Source of the DNA: an uncultured Burkholderiales bacterium
GTDB lineage: Bacteria > Pseudomonadota > Gammaproteobacteria > Burkholderiales > Burkholderiaceae_E
Length of the DNA stretch: 7,914 nt
Assembly (NCBI GenBank): GCA_903923345.1
Contig: CAIXXI010000147.1
Span: 1-7,914 of the forward strand
Direction: 5' to 3'
Of the stretch, positions 1-4,968 are shown piece by piece. The notes under the pieces were generated by a model. It ran no database searches and was not told the origin of the DNA. It saw nothing but the letters and a program-made list of their open reading frames with translations. The stretch's first letter is position 1; the number at the start of each line of letters is the position of its first letter. Position numbers and translations under genes: made by a program.

Positions 1-351
1 CAGATCTCGCAGATGAAGAAGATGGGCGGGCTGTCCTCATTGATGGACAAGCTGCCAGCGCACTTTCAGGCAGCCGCCGGGCAAGCCGACATGACCCGCG
101 CCGAGAAGGACATTCGTCGGATGCAGGGCATCATCCACTCGATGACGCCGCTCGAGCGATCCAAGCCGGAACTCATCAAGGCGAGCCGCAAGCGGCGCAT
201 CGCGTCGGGCGCGGGTGTCCAGGTCCAGGATGTCAATCGCATGCTCTCGCAGTTCGAGCAGATGCAATCGATGATGAAGAAGATGCAAAAAGGTGGCCTG
301 GCCAAAATGATGCGGGGCATGCGCGGCATGATGCCGGGCGGGATGCGCTGA
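1..351 (+). CDS. ffh: Signal recognition particle protein Ffh, C-terminal M domain (5' end outside window)
   Basis: Ffh is the GTPase subunit of the bacterial signal recognition particle. It binds 4.5S RNA and hydrophobic signal sequences and delivers ribosomes to FtsY at the inner membrane. Only the last 116 residues are here, in frame from base 1; the N and G (GTPase) domains lie to the left. The visible part is the M domain. It has the RNA-binding helix-turn-helix stretch SRKRRIASGAG (codons from about base 184), the following VQVQDVNRMLSQFEQM, and a methionine-, lysine- and glycine-rich tail (MMKKMQKGGLAKMMRGMRG) ending GGMR. These align well with my recollection of the E. coli Ffh C-terminus. 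The ATG at base 13 is an internal methionine, not a start. The stop is TGA at 349-351. The next gene is convergent, 46 bases away, and I see no U-tract terminator between them. Identification is near certain. Confidence 0.97.
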   Translation, partial: QISQMKKMGGLSSLMDKLPAHFQAAAGQADMTRAEKDIRRMQGIIHSMTPLERSKPELIKASRKRRIASGAGVQVQDVNRMLSQFEQMQSMMKKMQKGGLAKMMRGMRGMMPGGMR

Positions 352-397
352 GCGCACCCCGCCTCGACTCATTCAAAGACCAGGCTGGGCAATTACA

Positions 398-1042
398 TCA
401 GACCGACTGACGACGACGGCTCAGACCTGCAAAGGCAAGCAGGCCCATGCCAATCAAGGGCAGGGTGGCAGGCAGCGGCACGTTGATGCTGGCGAGTGAC
501 GCCTCGCTGCCGATGTTCGAGCCTCGGAAGTACAGCGTCGTGACGCCCTGAGCGTAATAAGCAGCCGAGAAGGGACTCGAGCCGTCGGCAATGAACTCGG
601 TGTAATTGATGTTGTCGGTCGAGACCTTGAACTTCTCTGCACCGTTGGGCTCGCCACCACCCGTGAAGAACTTCTTCAGCGTGAAGCCATAGATGTCGGT
701 GGCTTGATCGAACTGCACCTTGAGCAGATCGACATAGGTGATCGCGAAAGGCTTGTACATGCCGATTTCATCCGCATCGGGGTCGGTTTTAGCGCCTTTC
801 ATGCCGATACCATTGGCATTGCTCCAGCTGAGCTTGAGCGATGTAGCGATATTTGCCGAGCAAGATACCGGAGGACCTGCCAGGCAAGCGCTCAGCGTCA
901 CGCCGTTGCTCGTGAAGCTGTTCTCGTTATTCGCACCACTCCACTCGTTTGACGTGAAGTCGATGACTGTGGCCGAGGCACTCATCGACGCAGCAGCCAG
1001 AGCGACCGCGGCGGCCAATTTGGAAAGTTGATTGATCTTCAT
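398..1042 (-). CDS. Secreted protein with VPLPA-type PEP-CTERM C-terminal sorting signal
   Basis: This is a predicted exported protein of 214 residues (217 from the alternative ATG at 1051). Numbered from the 1051 start, residues 4-27 form a signal peptide: MKINQLSK, a hydrophobic Ala-rich core, and an ASA cleavage site before Thr28. The middle (28-190) is Gly/Ser/Asn-rich with no catalytic motif I recognise and only two cysteines (Cys56, Cys64). The C-terminus has the tripartite PEP-CTERM layout: VPLPA at 191-195, a hydrophobic helix at about 196-210, then RRR at 212-214. Such tails are recognised by exosortases, which remove the tail and release the protein to the surface or matrix. Here Leu replaces the usual Glu of VPEP, as in the VPLPA-CTERM subclass. 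I prefer the ATG at 1042 because CGGA lies 8 bases before it and it gives a typical signal peptide. Hand counts of two 60-base lines give 32 and 33 G+C, against 41 in one line of the next gene. The specific role is unknown. Confidence 0.88.
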   Translation of the reverse strand: MKINQLSKLAAAVALAAASMSASATVIDFTSNEWSGANNENSFTSNGVTLSACLAGPPVSCSANIATSLKLSWSNANGIGMKGAKTDPDADEIGMYKPFAITYVDLLKVQFDQATDIYGFTLKKFFTGGGEPNGAEKFKVSTDNINYTEFIADGSSPFSAAYYAQGVTTLYFRGSNIGSEASLASINVPLPATLPLIGMGLLAFAGLSRRRQSV

Positions 1043-1115
1043 GATGGACATCCGTTTGAAAGCTGTTGGGGTTCAGCGCCCACCGCAAGGCTCTCGGGCG
1101 GGTCACGCCAACAGA

Positions 1116-1134
1116 CGTGCACGGGACGTGCCAG
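1116..1134 (-). promoter_or_regulatory. Sigma-54 (RpoN) -24/-12 promoter for the PEP-CTERM gene
   Basis: Read on the minus strand, the sequence is CTGGCACGTCCCGTGCAC. The sigma-54 consensus is TGGCACG, four bases, then TTGCW. Eleven of the twelve specified positions match; the only change is G for the first T of TTGCW. The invariant GG (bases 1132-1131) and GC (1120-1119) are separated by exactly 10 bases, as required. Transcription would begin near base 1107, leaving a 56-65 base leader before the PEP-CTERM start codons. An activator site would be expected upstream, towards 1340. The 16-base interrupted palindrome at 1157-1172 (CGTGA/TCACG) is one weak candidate. The match also contains the inverted repeat GCACG-TCC-CGTGC, so chance in GC-rich DNA is not excluded. 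Confidence 0.6.
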
Positions 1135-1156
1135 CTTTTGAATGATTTCGAGCGTC

Positions 1157-1172
1157 CGTGAAGGGCCTCACG
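1157..1172. promoter_or_regulatory. Interrupted palindrome upstream of the sigma-54 promoter, possible activator site
   Basis: CGTGA, six bases (AGGGCC), TCACG form a 5-base-arm inverted repeat centred about 58 bases upstream of the predicted sigma-54 start. It is flanked by TTTCG (1146-1150) and CGAAA (1171-1175), which add some outer symmetry. Enhancer-binding proteins normally bind inverted repeats upstream of -24/-12 promoters, usually at -80 to -150, so this site is rather close. The rest of 1052-1341, about 290 bases between the two divergent genes, shows no further gene or RNA that I can support. Confidence 0.2.
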
Positions 1173-1329
1173 AAACCATTGCGCCTTTGTGCGCTTCGAC
1201 GCGACCCGCCTGACTCGAACGGATCACCTCAAGGCCTGGACCACCCTTTTGTTGCGGGCTGGTCAACGGCGTATCGCAGGCGGTGACAACCGCGCCGACG
1301 TGCGCTACCTCACGCCGGACCGGGCGCTG

Positions 1330-1335
1330 CATAAT
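1330..1335 (+). promoter_or_regulatory. Candidate -10 element just before the FAD-dependent dehydrogenase
   Basis: CATAAT matches five of six bases of the sigma-70 -10 consensus and is one of few A/T-rich words in this leader. The hexamer 17 bases upstream (ACCTCA, 1307-1312) is a poor -35. The hexamer ends only six bases before the ATG at 1342, so a start at the usual distance would fall on or next to the ATG and give a leaderless mRNA. No purine-rich Shine-Dalgarno precedes that ATG, which fits but does not prove this. Confidence 0.27.
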
Positions 1336-1341
1336 CAACGG

Positions 1342-2739
1342 ATGAACGCTCCCGCCCTTCCCCAAGACATCGGTCGAGTCCTGTACGACCCCGCCGACAC
1401 CGCCCCCTTCCTGCTCGACTGGCGCAAGCGCTACCTGGGCCGATCCATCGCCGTCGTACAGCCATCGACCACCGACGAAGTCGCAAGGCTCGTGCGCTGG
1501 TGTGCCGAACACCGGGTTCCGCTGGTGCCCCAGGGCGGCAATACCGGTCTGACCGGCGCCTCGACGCCCGACGACAGCGGCACGGCAGTGTTGCTGTCGA
1601 TGACCCGCATGAATCGCATTCGCGCACTCGACACGATTAACAACACGCTGACCGCAGACGCGGGCGTGGTGCTGGCCCGTGTTCAGGAGGCGGCCAGTGA
1701 GGCCGGCCGGCTGTTTCCGCTGTCACTGGCCGCACAGGGCAGCTGCACCGTGGGCGGCAATCTCTCGACCAATGCCGGGGGCACTGGTGTGCTGCGCTAC
1801 GGCAATGCCCGTGAACTGTGCCTGGGGCTTGAGGTGGTCACGCCTTCAGGCGAAATCTGGGAGAGCCTGCGCGGACTGCGCAAGGACAACACCGGCTACG
1901 ACCTGCGCGATCTGTTCATCGGCGCCGAAGGCACGCTCGGTGTCATCACGGCGGCCACGCTCAAACTCTTTCCGCAGCCGGCCGCTCAGGTCACCGCCCT
2001 GGCCGCCCTGGCATCACCGCACGACGCCCTGCGCCTGCTCGAACTTTCGCAGCAGATGCTCGGGCCCTCGCTCACCGGCTTCGAAATGATGTCGGACGTG
2101 TGCCTGGAGCTGGTCGCACGGCACTATCCTGAGTGCACTCGCCCTTTTGACACGGCTCACCCCTACTGCGTCCTGCTCGAATCCTCTGACTCGGAAAGCG
2201 AGGCGCATGCCACCGAGCGCTTCGATGCGCTGATGCAGCGCGCACTCGAGAATGGCCTGATCGCCGACGCGGTGATCGCTCAGTCGATGGCTCAGTCGAA
2301 GCGCTTCTGGAGCCTGCGCGAGAACATCTCCGAAGCTCAGGCCGCTGAAGGCAAGAACATCAAGCACGACATCTCAGTGCCGATTTCGTCGATCGGCGAT
2401 TTCGTCGAATCAACCAATGCCGCGATCGCAGCACGATTCCCGGGCGTGCGCATGGTGGTCTTCGGTCACCTCGGCGACGGTAACCTGCATTACAACGTCT
2501 CACCGCCGCCCGGCATGGCCGAGCAGCCCTTCCTCGACTGGCAGCCAGCCCTCAACGAGCTGGTCCATGACGCGGTTGAGTCGGCGCAAGGCTCGATCTC
2601 GGCCGAACACGGCATCGGTGTGCTGCGTCGCGATGAATTGCTGCGCTACAAATCGCCAGTGGCGCTGACATTGATGCGGACACTCAAGCAGGCCTTCGAC
2701 CCGCTGGGCATCATGAACCCGGGCAAGCTGATCGCCTGA
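1342..2739 (+). CDS. FAD-dependent D-2-hydroxyacid dehydrogenase (D-2-hydroxyglutarate dehydrogenase/GlcD-like)
   Basis: This 465-residue flavoenzyme of the FAD-binding-4 (VAO/PCMH) group with a FAD-linked-oxidase C-terminal domain oxidises a D-2-hydroxyacid to the 2-oxoacid, passing electrons to a flavoprotein or quinone acceptor. The FAD pyrophosphate loop PQGGNTGLTGA is at 63-73, and SCTVGGNLSTNAGG (134-147) and DLFIGAEGTLGVIT (190-203) continue the FAD domain. The catalytic domain has LREN with Arg326, Ser330 and Lys341. This spacing matches the substrate-binding Arg/Thr/Lys of human D2HGDH as I recall it. The metal-site pattern is also present: His376 (GHLGDGN), His383 (LHYN), Glu422 and His423 (AEHGIG). 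It ends in NPGK (459-462). Length is normal for the family. The frame is open back to 1189, but those 51 extra residues look unlike the family, so I start at MNAPAL. The substrate (2-hydroxyglutarate, D-lactate or another) cannot be decided here. The stop lies 11 bases from that of the convergent hydrolase. Confidence 0.93.
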   Translation: MNAPALPQDIGRVLYDPADTAPFLLDWRKRYLGRSIAVVQPSTTDEVARLVRWCAEHRVPLVPQGGNTGLTGASTPDDSGTAVLLSMTRMNRIRALDTINNTLTADAGVVLARVQEAASEAGRLFPLSLAAQGSCTVGGNLSTNAGGTGVLRYGNARELCLGLEVVTPSGEIWESLRGLRKDNTGYDLRDLFIGAEGTLGVITAATLKLFPQPAAQVTALAALASPHDALRLLELSQQMLGPSLTGFEMMSDVCLELVARHYPECTRPFDTAHPYCVLLESSDSESEAHATERFDALMQRALENGLIADAVIAQSMAQSKRFWSLRENISEAQAAEGKNIKHDISVPISSIGDFVESTNAAIAARFPGVRMVVFGHLGDGNLHYNVSPPPGMAEQPFLDWQPALNELVHDAVESAQGSISAEHGIGVLRRDELLRYKSPVALTLMRTLKQAFDPLGIMNPGKLIA

Positions 2740-2750
2740 ACCCGGGGGCA

Positions 2751-3620
2751 TCAGCCGATGGTTGAAACCATCCGGCGGATCAGTGCGGAACTCGGGTCAT
2801 AGAGCGGCGCCACGATCGAGAAGTGATCGGCGCCCTCGACGACCTCGACCTGTACGCGACGCTTTTCATTGGTGCCCCAGGCCGCCCCGAGTTCAACGCT
2901 CTGACGCAGGTACTCGGGGCCTTCATTGCCACCGACCAGCAGGGTCCAGTCACCGCGAGCAGGCCCTGACATGCCGATCGGCGCATTGCGTTGCGCCTCG
3001 GCAGTGTCCATGAGCAGCACTTCATTCAGGTAGCTCAGCCGGATCGGTTCCAGGTCATACAGGCCGCTGAAAGCAAATCCGCCTGCAGGCATGCGCCCTG
3101 ATGAGGCCATCGGATACGCCGACCAATCGGTGGCCGCCACGCTGGCGGTGAGATGCCCACCCGCAGAATGTCCGGCGATCCAGACACTCGACGGATCGCC
3201 GCCGAAGGATGCGGCATGCGTCAGCGTCCAGGCCACCGCCGCGCGGCATTGCCGCACGAGGTCGTCCATGCGCGCACCGGGCATCAGCGAGTAATCGACA
3301 TTGACCAGCGTGATGCCATTGGGCACCAGTCCCAGGGCAATGCCGTCGGTGTCGGCCTTGGATCGGGCCATCCAGTAGCCGCCGTGGATGTAGACCAGAA
3401 CGGGCGCAGCAGCAGCGCTGCGAGCTGGAAAGATGTTCAGGGTCTCGTCCGGGCCGCTTGAATAGGGCACGTCGAGTTGCGGCGACAGGGTGTCGCGGGC
3501 GTGCTGGGCCGCCGTCGTCCAGCGAGCCACATGGGTCTCGTAATCGGACACTTTGGCTCGGTTGTTGTACTGCGCATCGAGGCCGGCGCGGTCGTAGCCT
3601 CGAAAGATCGGTGAATTCAT
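2751..3620 (-). CDS. Alpha/beta hydrolase, kynurenine formamidase/esterase-like
   Basis: A 289-residue cytosolic serine hydrolase with no signal peptide. The oxyanion-hole motif HGGYW is at 79-83, the nucleophile elbow GHSAGGH at 150-156 has Ser152, and the catalytic His is in ADHFS (His266). The acid should lie in GGNEGPEYLRQS, where Glu233 sits where related formamidases commonly have Asp or Glu (GG-x-D/E-S-x-E-F-x-R-Q-S). HGGYW and the R-Q-S after the acid are typical of arylformamidase (N-formylkynurenine to kynurenine plus formate) and of related esterases in the same superfamily. No tryptophan or kynurenine pathway gene is near, so substrate is open. The ATG at 3620 has an AGGA Shine-Dalgarno (3632-3629) nine bases upstream. 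The gene is monocistronic, convergent with the FAD enzyme and divergent from the thioesterase. Its leader contains a terminator-like hairpin, described separately. Family is sure; the exact reaction is not. Confidence 0.9.
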   Translation of the reverse strand: MNSPIFRGYDRAGLDAQYNNRAKVSDYETHVARWTTAAQHARDTLSPQLDVPYSSGPDETLNIFPARSAAAAPVLVYIHGGYWMARSKADTDGIALGLVPNGITLVNVDYSLMPGARMDDLVRQCRAAVAWTLTHAASFGGDPSSVWIAGHSAGGHLTASVAATDWSAYPMASSGRMPAGGFAFSGLYDLEPIRLSYLNEVLLMDTAEAQRNAPIGMSGPARGDWTLLVGGNEGPEYLRQSVELGAAWGTNEKRRVQVEVVEGADHFSIVAPLYDPSSALIRRMVSTIG

Positions 3621-3633
3621 CAGGCATGTCCTG
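3621..3633 (-). promoter_or_regulatory. Stem-loop over the hydrolase Shine-Dalgarno
   Basis: On the minus strand, CAGG, a five-base loop (ACATG), and CCTG form a small hairpin directly before the ATG at 3620. The AGGA ribosome binding site (3632-3629) lies in its 5' arm, so folding would hide it. With only four base pairs the hairpin would be weak by itself; it matters mainly because it follows the terminator-like hairpin in the same short leader. Confidence 0.3.
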
Positions 3634-3634
3634 G

Positions 3635-3657
3635 AAAAAAGGCGGCCCAGCGGCCGC
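3635..3657 (-). terminator. Intrinsic-terminator-like hairpin in the leader of the alpha/beta hydrolase
   Basis: On the minus strand, GCGGCC (3657-3652), loop GCTG, GGCCGC (3647-3642), one C, then six T residues (3640-3635) form a compact all-GC six-pair stem with a U-tract, the layout of a rho-independent terminator. It points towards the hydrolase and ends 15 bases before its start codon. The gene behind it (the thioesterase) is on the opposite strand, so there is no upstream gene for it to end. It could attenuate the hydrolase, or stop antisense transcripts running leftwards out of the thioesterase. Confidence 0.55.
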
Positions 3658-3668
3658 TTGTATCAAGC
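3656..3668. promoter_or_regulatory. 13-base perfect palindrome, candidate operator or anti-terminator arm
   Basis: GCTTG-TAT-CAAGC reads symmetrically with five-base arms. It sits at the predicted transcription start of the hydrolase (about 3665) and overlaps the first two bases of the terminator stem. As DNA it could be an operator controlling one or both divergent genes. As RNA, if the transcript starts upstream of 3668, it could compete with the terminator. No regulator gene is adjacent. Confidence 0.3.
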
Positions 3669-3671
3669 CTG

Positions 3672-3680
3672 ATTATCACA
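3672..3680 (-). promoter_or_regulatory. Extended -10 promoter for the alpha/beta hydrolase
   Basis: On the minus strand TGTGATAAT gives an extended -10 (TGn followed by GATAAT, five of six matching). The -35 is poor: TTTAGC at 3699-3694, with 16-base spacing, matches three of six. Transcription would start near 3665, about 45 bases before the ATG. Its A/T-rich core overlaps the candidate -35 of the divergent thioesterase. Confidence 0.4.
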
Positions 3681-3701
3681 CCCGAGCCTCGGCGCTAAAC
3701 T
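3673..3701 (+). promoter_or_regulatory. Sigma-70-like promoter for the thioesterase gene
   Basis: TTATCA (3673-3678), a 17-base spacer, then TAAACT (3696-3701). Each hexamer matches four of six consensus bases. Transcription would start near 3708, about 29 bases before the ATG at 3737. The -35 shares bases with the -10 of the divergent hydrolase promoter, so the two would compete for polymerase. Confidence 0.33.
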
Positions 3702-3736
3702 GCCCAACCGCTCAACCCGTCTTGGCTGATTCACTC

Positions 3737-4174
3737 ATGTCGGATTCTTCCATCGCCTCGCCTTTCATCCGCCCCGTCACCCTGGCCGATCTCGAACGCA
3801 TGCACCAGGGCACCGCCGTGCACCACATGGGGATCGAATTTCTGCAGGTTGGCCCGGATGTGCTGCGCGCCCGCATGCCAGTGGATGCGCGAACGAAACA
3901 ACCCTGGGGCATCCTGCATGGCGGCGCATCCGTGGTGCTGGCCGAAACCCTGGGCAGCGTGGCGGCAACACTGTGCCTGCCGCCCGAGCAGCATGCGGTC
4001 GGCCTGGACATCAATGCCAACCACATCCGAGCTACCCGCGAGGGCTGGGTCACCGGCGTGTGTTCGCCGATTCACATCGGACGCAGCACGCATGTGTGGC
4101 AGATCGAACTTCGGGACGATGCCGGCCGCCTGACCTGCATCTCGCGGCTCACGATGGCGATTCTCAGCGCCTGA
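3737..4174 (+). CDS. Hotdog-fold acyl-CoA thioesterase, YdiI/MenI-like (PaaI family)
   Basis: A 145-residue thioesterase that hydrolyses an acyl- or aroyl-CoA to the free acid and CoA. It resembles E. coli YdiI (MenI) closely in my recollection: MPVDARTKQPWGILHGGASV followed by VLAETLGS, then GLDINANHIRATREG, GVCSPIHIG, and the ending SRLTMAILSA. The YdiI active-site residues Gln48, His54, Glu63 and Ser67 map with identical spacing to Gln55, His61, Glu70 (the catalytic acid) and Ser74. The ATG at 3737 gives a protein of normal family length. The frame is open back to 3458, but that stretch is only the antisense of the hydrolase gene. No clear Shine-Dalgarno precedes the start. Menaquinone synthesis is usually absent from ubiquinone-using betaproteobacteria and no men genes are here, so DHNA-CoA is probably not the substrate; a broad aroyl- or acyl-CoA clearing role is more likely. 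Confidence 0.92.
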   Translation: MSDSSIASPFIRPVTLADLERMHQGTAVHHMGIEFLQVGPDVLRARMPVDARTKQPWGILHGGASVVLAETLGSVAATLCLPPEQHAVGLDINANHIRATREGWVTGVCSPIHIGRSTHVWQIELRDDAGRLTCISRLTMAILSA

Positions 4175-4175
4175 C

Positions 4176-4196
4176 CTGACACACTGGCGTGTTCAG
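4176..4196. terminator. Stem-loop after the thioesterase gene
   Basis: CTGA, one bulged C, ACAC, loop TGGC, GTGT, TCAG form an eight-pair hairpin two bases after the thioesterase stop, between two convergent genes. No U-tract follows on either strand, so it is not a classical intrinsic terminator. It may stabilise mRNA ends or assist termination. Confidence 0.33.
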
Positions 4197-4200
4197 ACCA

Positions 4201-4221
4201 ACCCCGGGGTGATCCTGGGGT
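4201..4221. terminator. Second G/C hairpin between thioesterase and transglycosylase
   Basis: ACCCC (4201-4205) can pair with GGGGT at 4206-4210 or, more plausibly with an 11-base loop, at 4217-4221. It lies in the 59-base gap between convergent stop codons. There is no U-tract, so the call as a bidirectional terminator is tentative. Confidence 0.22.
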
Positions 4222-4233
4222 CAGGCAGCTGAA

Positions 4234-4968
4234 TCAGCGCGTGGCGCTTTGTCCGACGATCACGGTGGGCGCCGAAACCTGCTGGATCACCGGCGTGTTC
4301 TCGTAGCTCCAGCGCTTCCAGGCAGCCAGCACCGCATTCGGATATTCCGGGCGCCCCAGGCTGCCGTTATAGCGGCCCAGTGCCCGATACAGATCGCCTC
4401 GCTCGATGTCGATGTAATGGCGCAGGATGACGCAGCCATAGCGCAGGTTGGTGCGGGCATCGAACAGCGCGGATGGGTCGCCATCGCCAATCACCGAGGT
4501 CCAGAACGGCATGACCTGCATATAGCCCCGTGCACCGGCACTGGAAATCGCATGGCGGCGAAAATTGCTCTCGACCTGAATCAGACCCAGCACCATGTGC
4601 GGATCCAGCCCGGCGCGTTGGGCTTCGTAGCGCACCATCTGCAGAAAGTCGATGCGCTCGCGATCGCTCGGCTTGTGGCGCACCGGCAGCCGCTCGGACA
4701 AGGTGGCGAGCCAGTCACGTTTCTCGAAGCCGGATGCAAATCGGGCCTCGGGTGCAGAGCGATCGAGCAGCGCGGCCGAGAGCGCTGAACGAACTGAAGC
4801 AGACAAGGGCTCGTACTGCTGCTGACCCGCTCGCGAGGGCTCGCTGACCAGGGCCAGGACACAGGCCACAGCCGCGCAGATCAGCGCAAAACCCGTGCGA
4901 TTGCGTCGGACCGGACGGGTGCGATACGCAGATCGAGGTGAGATGGATTCGTAGTGGCTGTTCAGCAC
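4234..4968 (-). CDS. Secreted SLT-family lytic transglycosylase
   Basis: A 244-residue periplasmic enzyme that cleaves peptidoglycan between MurNAc and GlcNAc, leaving 1,6-anhydroMurNAc ends. The export signal is a long basic n-region (six Arg within residues 12-24), a hydrophobic core at about 26-41, and a likely SPase I site at SRA before Gly48. The SLT domain covers about 105-225. Glu133 in GLIQVESNF is the catalytic acid, followed by SSAGARGYMQVMP (142-154), NLRYG (174-178) and YNGSLGRPEYP (200-210). These are the standard family-1 SLT motifs. The start is GTG at 4968, overlapping the proS stop by seven bases (ACGTGCTGA on the minus strand). No other ATG, GTG or TTG precedes the hydrophobic core, and the Shine-Dalgarno is weak, so translational coupling to proS is likely. 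It is larger than E. coli MltE and lacks a lipobox Cys at the cleavage site, so it should be soluble in the periplasm. Confidence 0.92.
   Translation of the reverse strand: MLNSHYESISPRSAYRTRPVRRNRTGFALICAAVACVLALVSEPSRAGQQQYEPLSASVRSALSAALLDRSAPEARFASGFEKRDWLATLSERLPVRHKPSDRERIDFLQMVRYEAQRAGLDPHMVLGLIQVESNFRRHAISSAGARGYMQVMPFWTSVIGDGDPSALFDARTNLRYGCVILRHYIDIERGDLYRALGRYNGSLGRPEYPNAVLAAWKRWSYENTPVIQQVSAPTVIVGQSATR

Noticed and set aside
1181..1194. GCGC-CTTTGT-GCGC repeat upstream of the sigma-54 promoter
   Set aside because: Four-base GC-only arms are expected by chance at this composition, so I did not call it an activator site.
1189..1341. In-frame N-terminal extension of the FAD-dependent dehydrogenase (51 residues)
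   Set aside because: The extension has no resemblance to the family, no ribosome binding site that I can see, and the family-like sequence begins at the ATG at 1342. The region is better explained as intergenic regulatory DNA.
3458..3736. In-frame extension of the thioesterase upstream of the ATG at 3737
   Set aside because: Most of it is the antisense of the hydrolase 5' end, is Arg-rich and unlike YdiI-type N-termini, and the product from 3737 has the normal family length.
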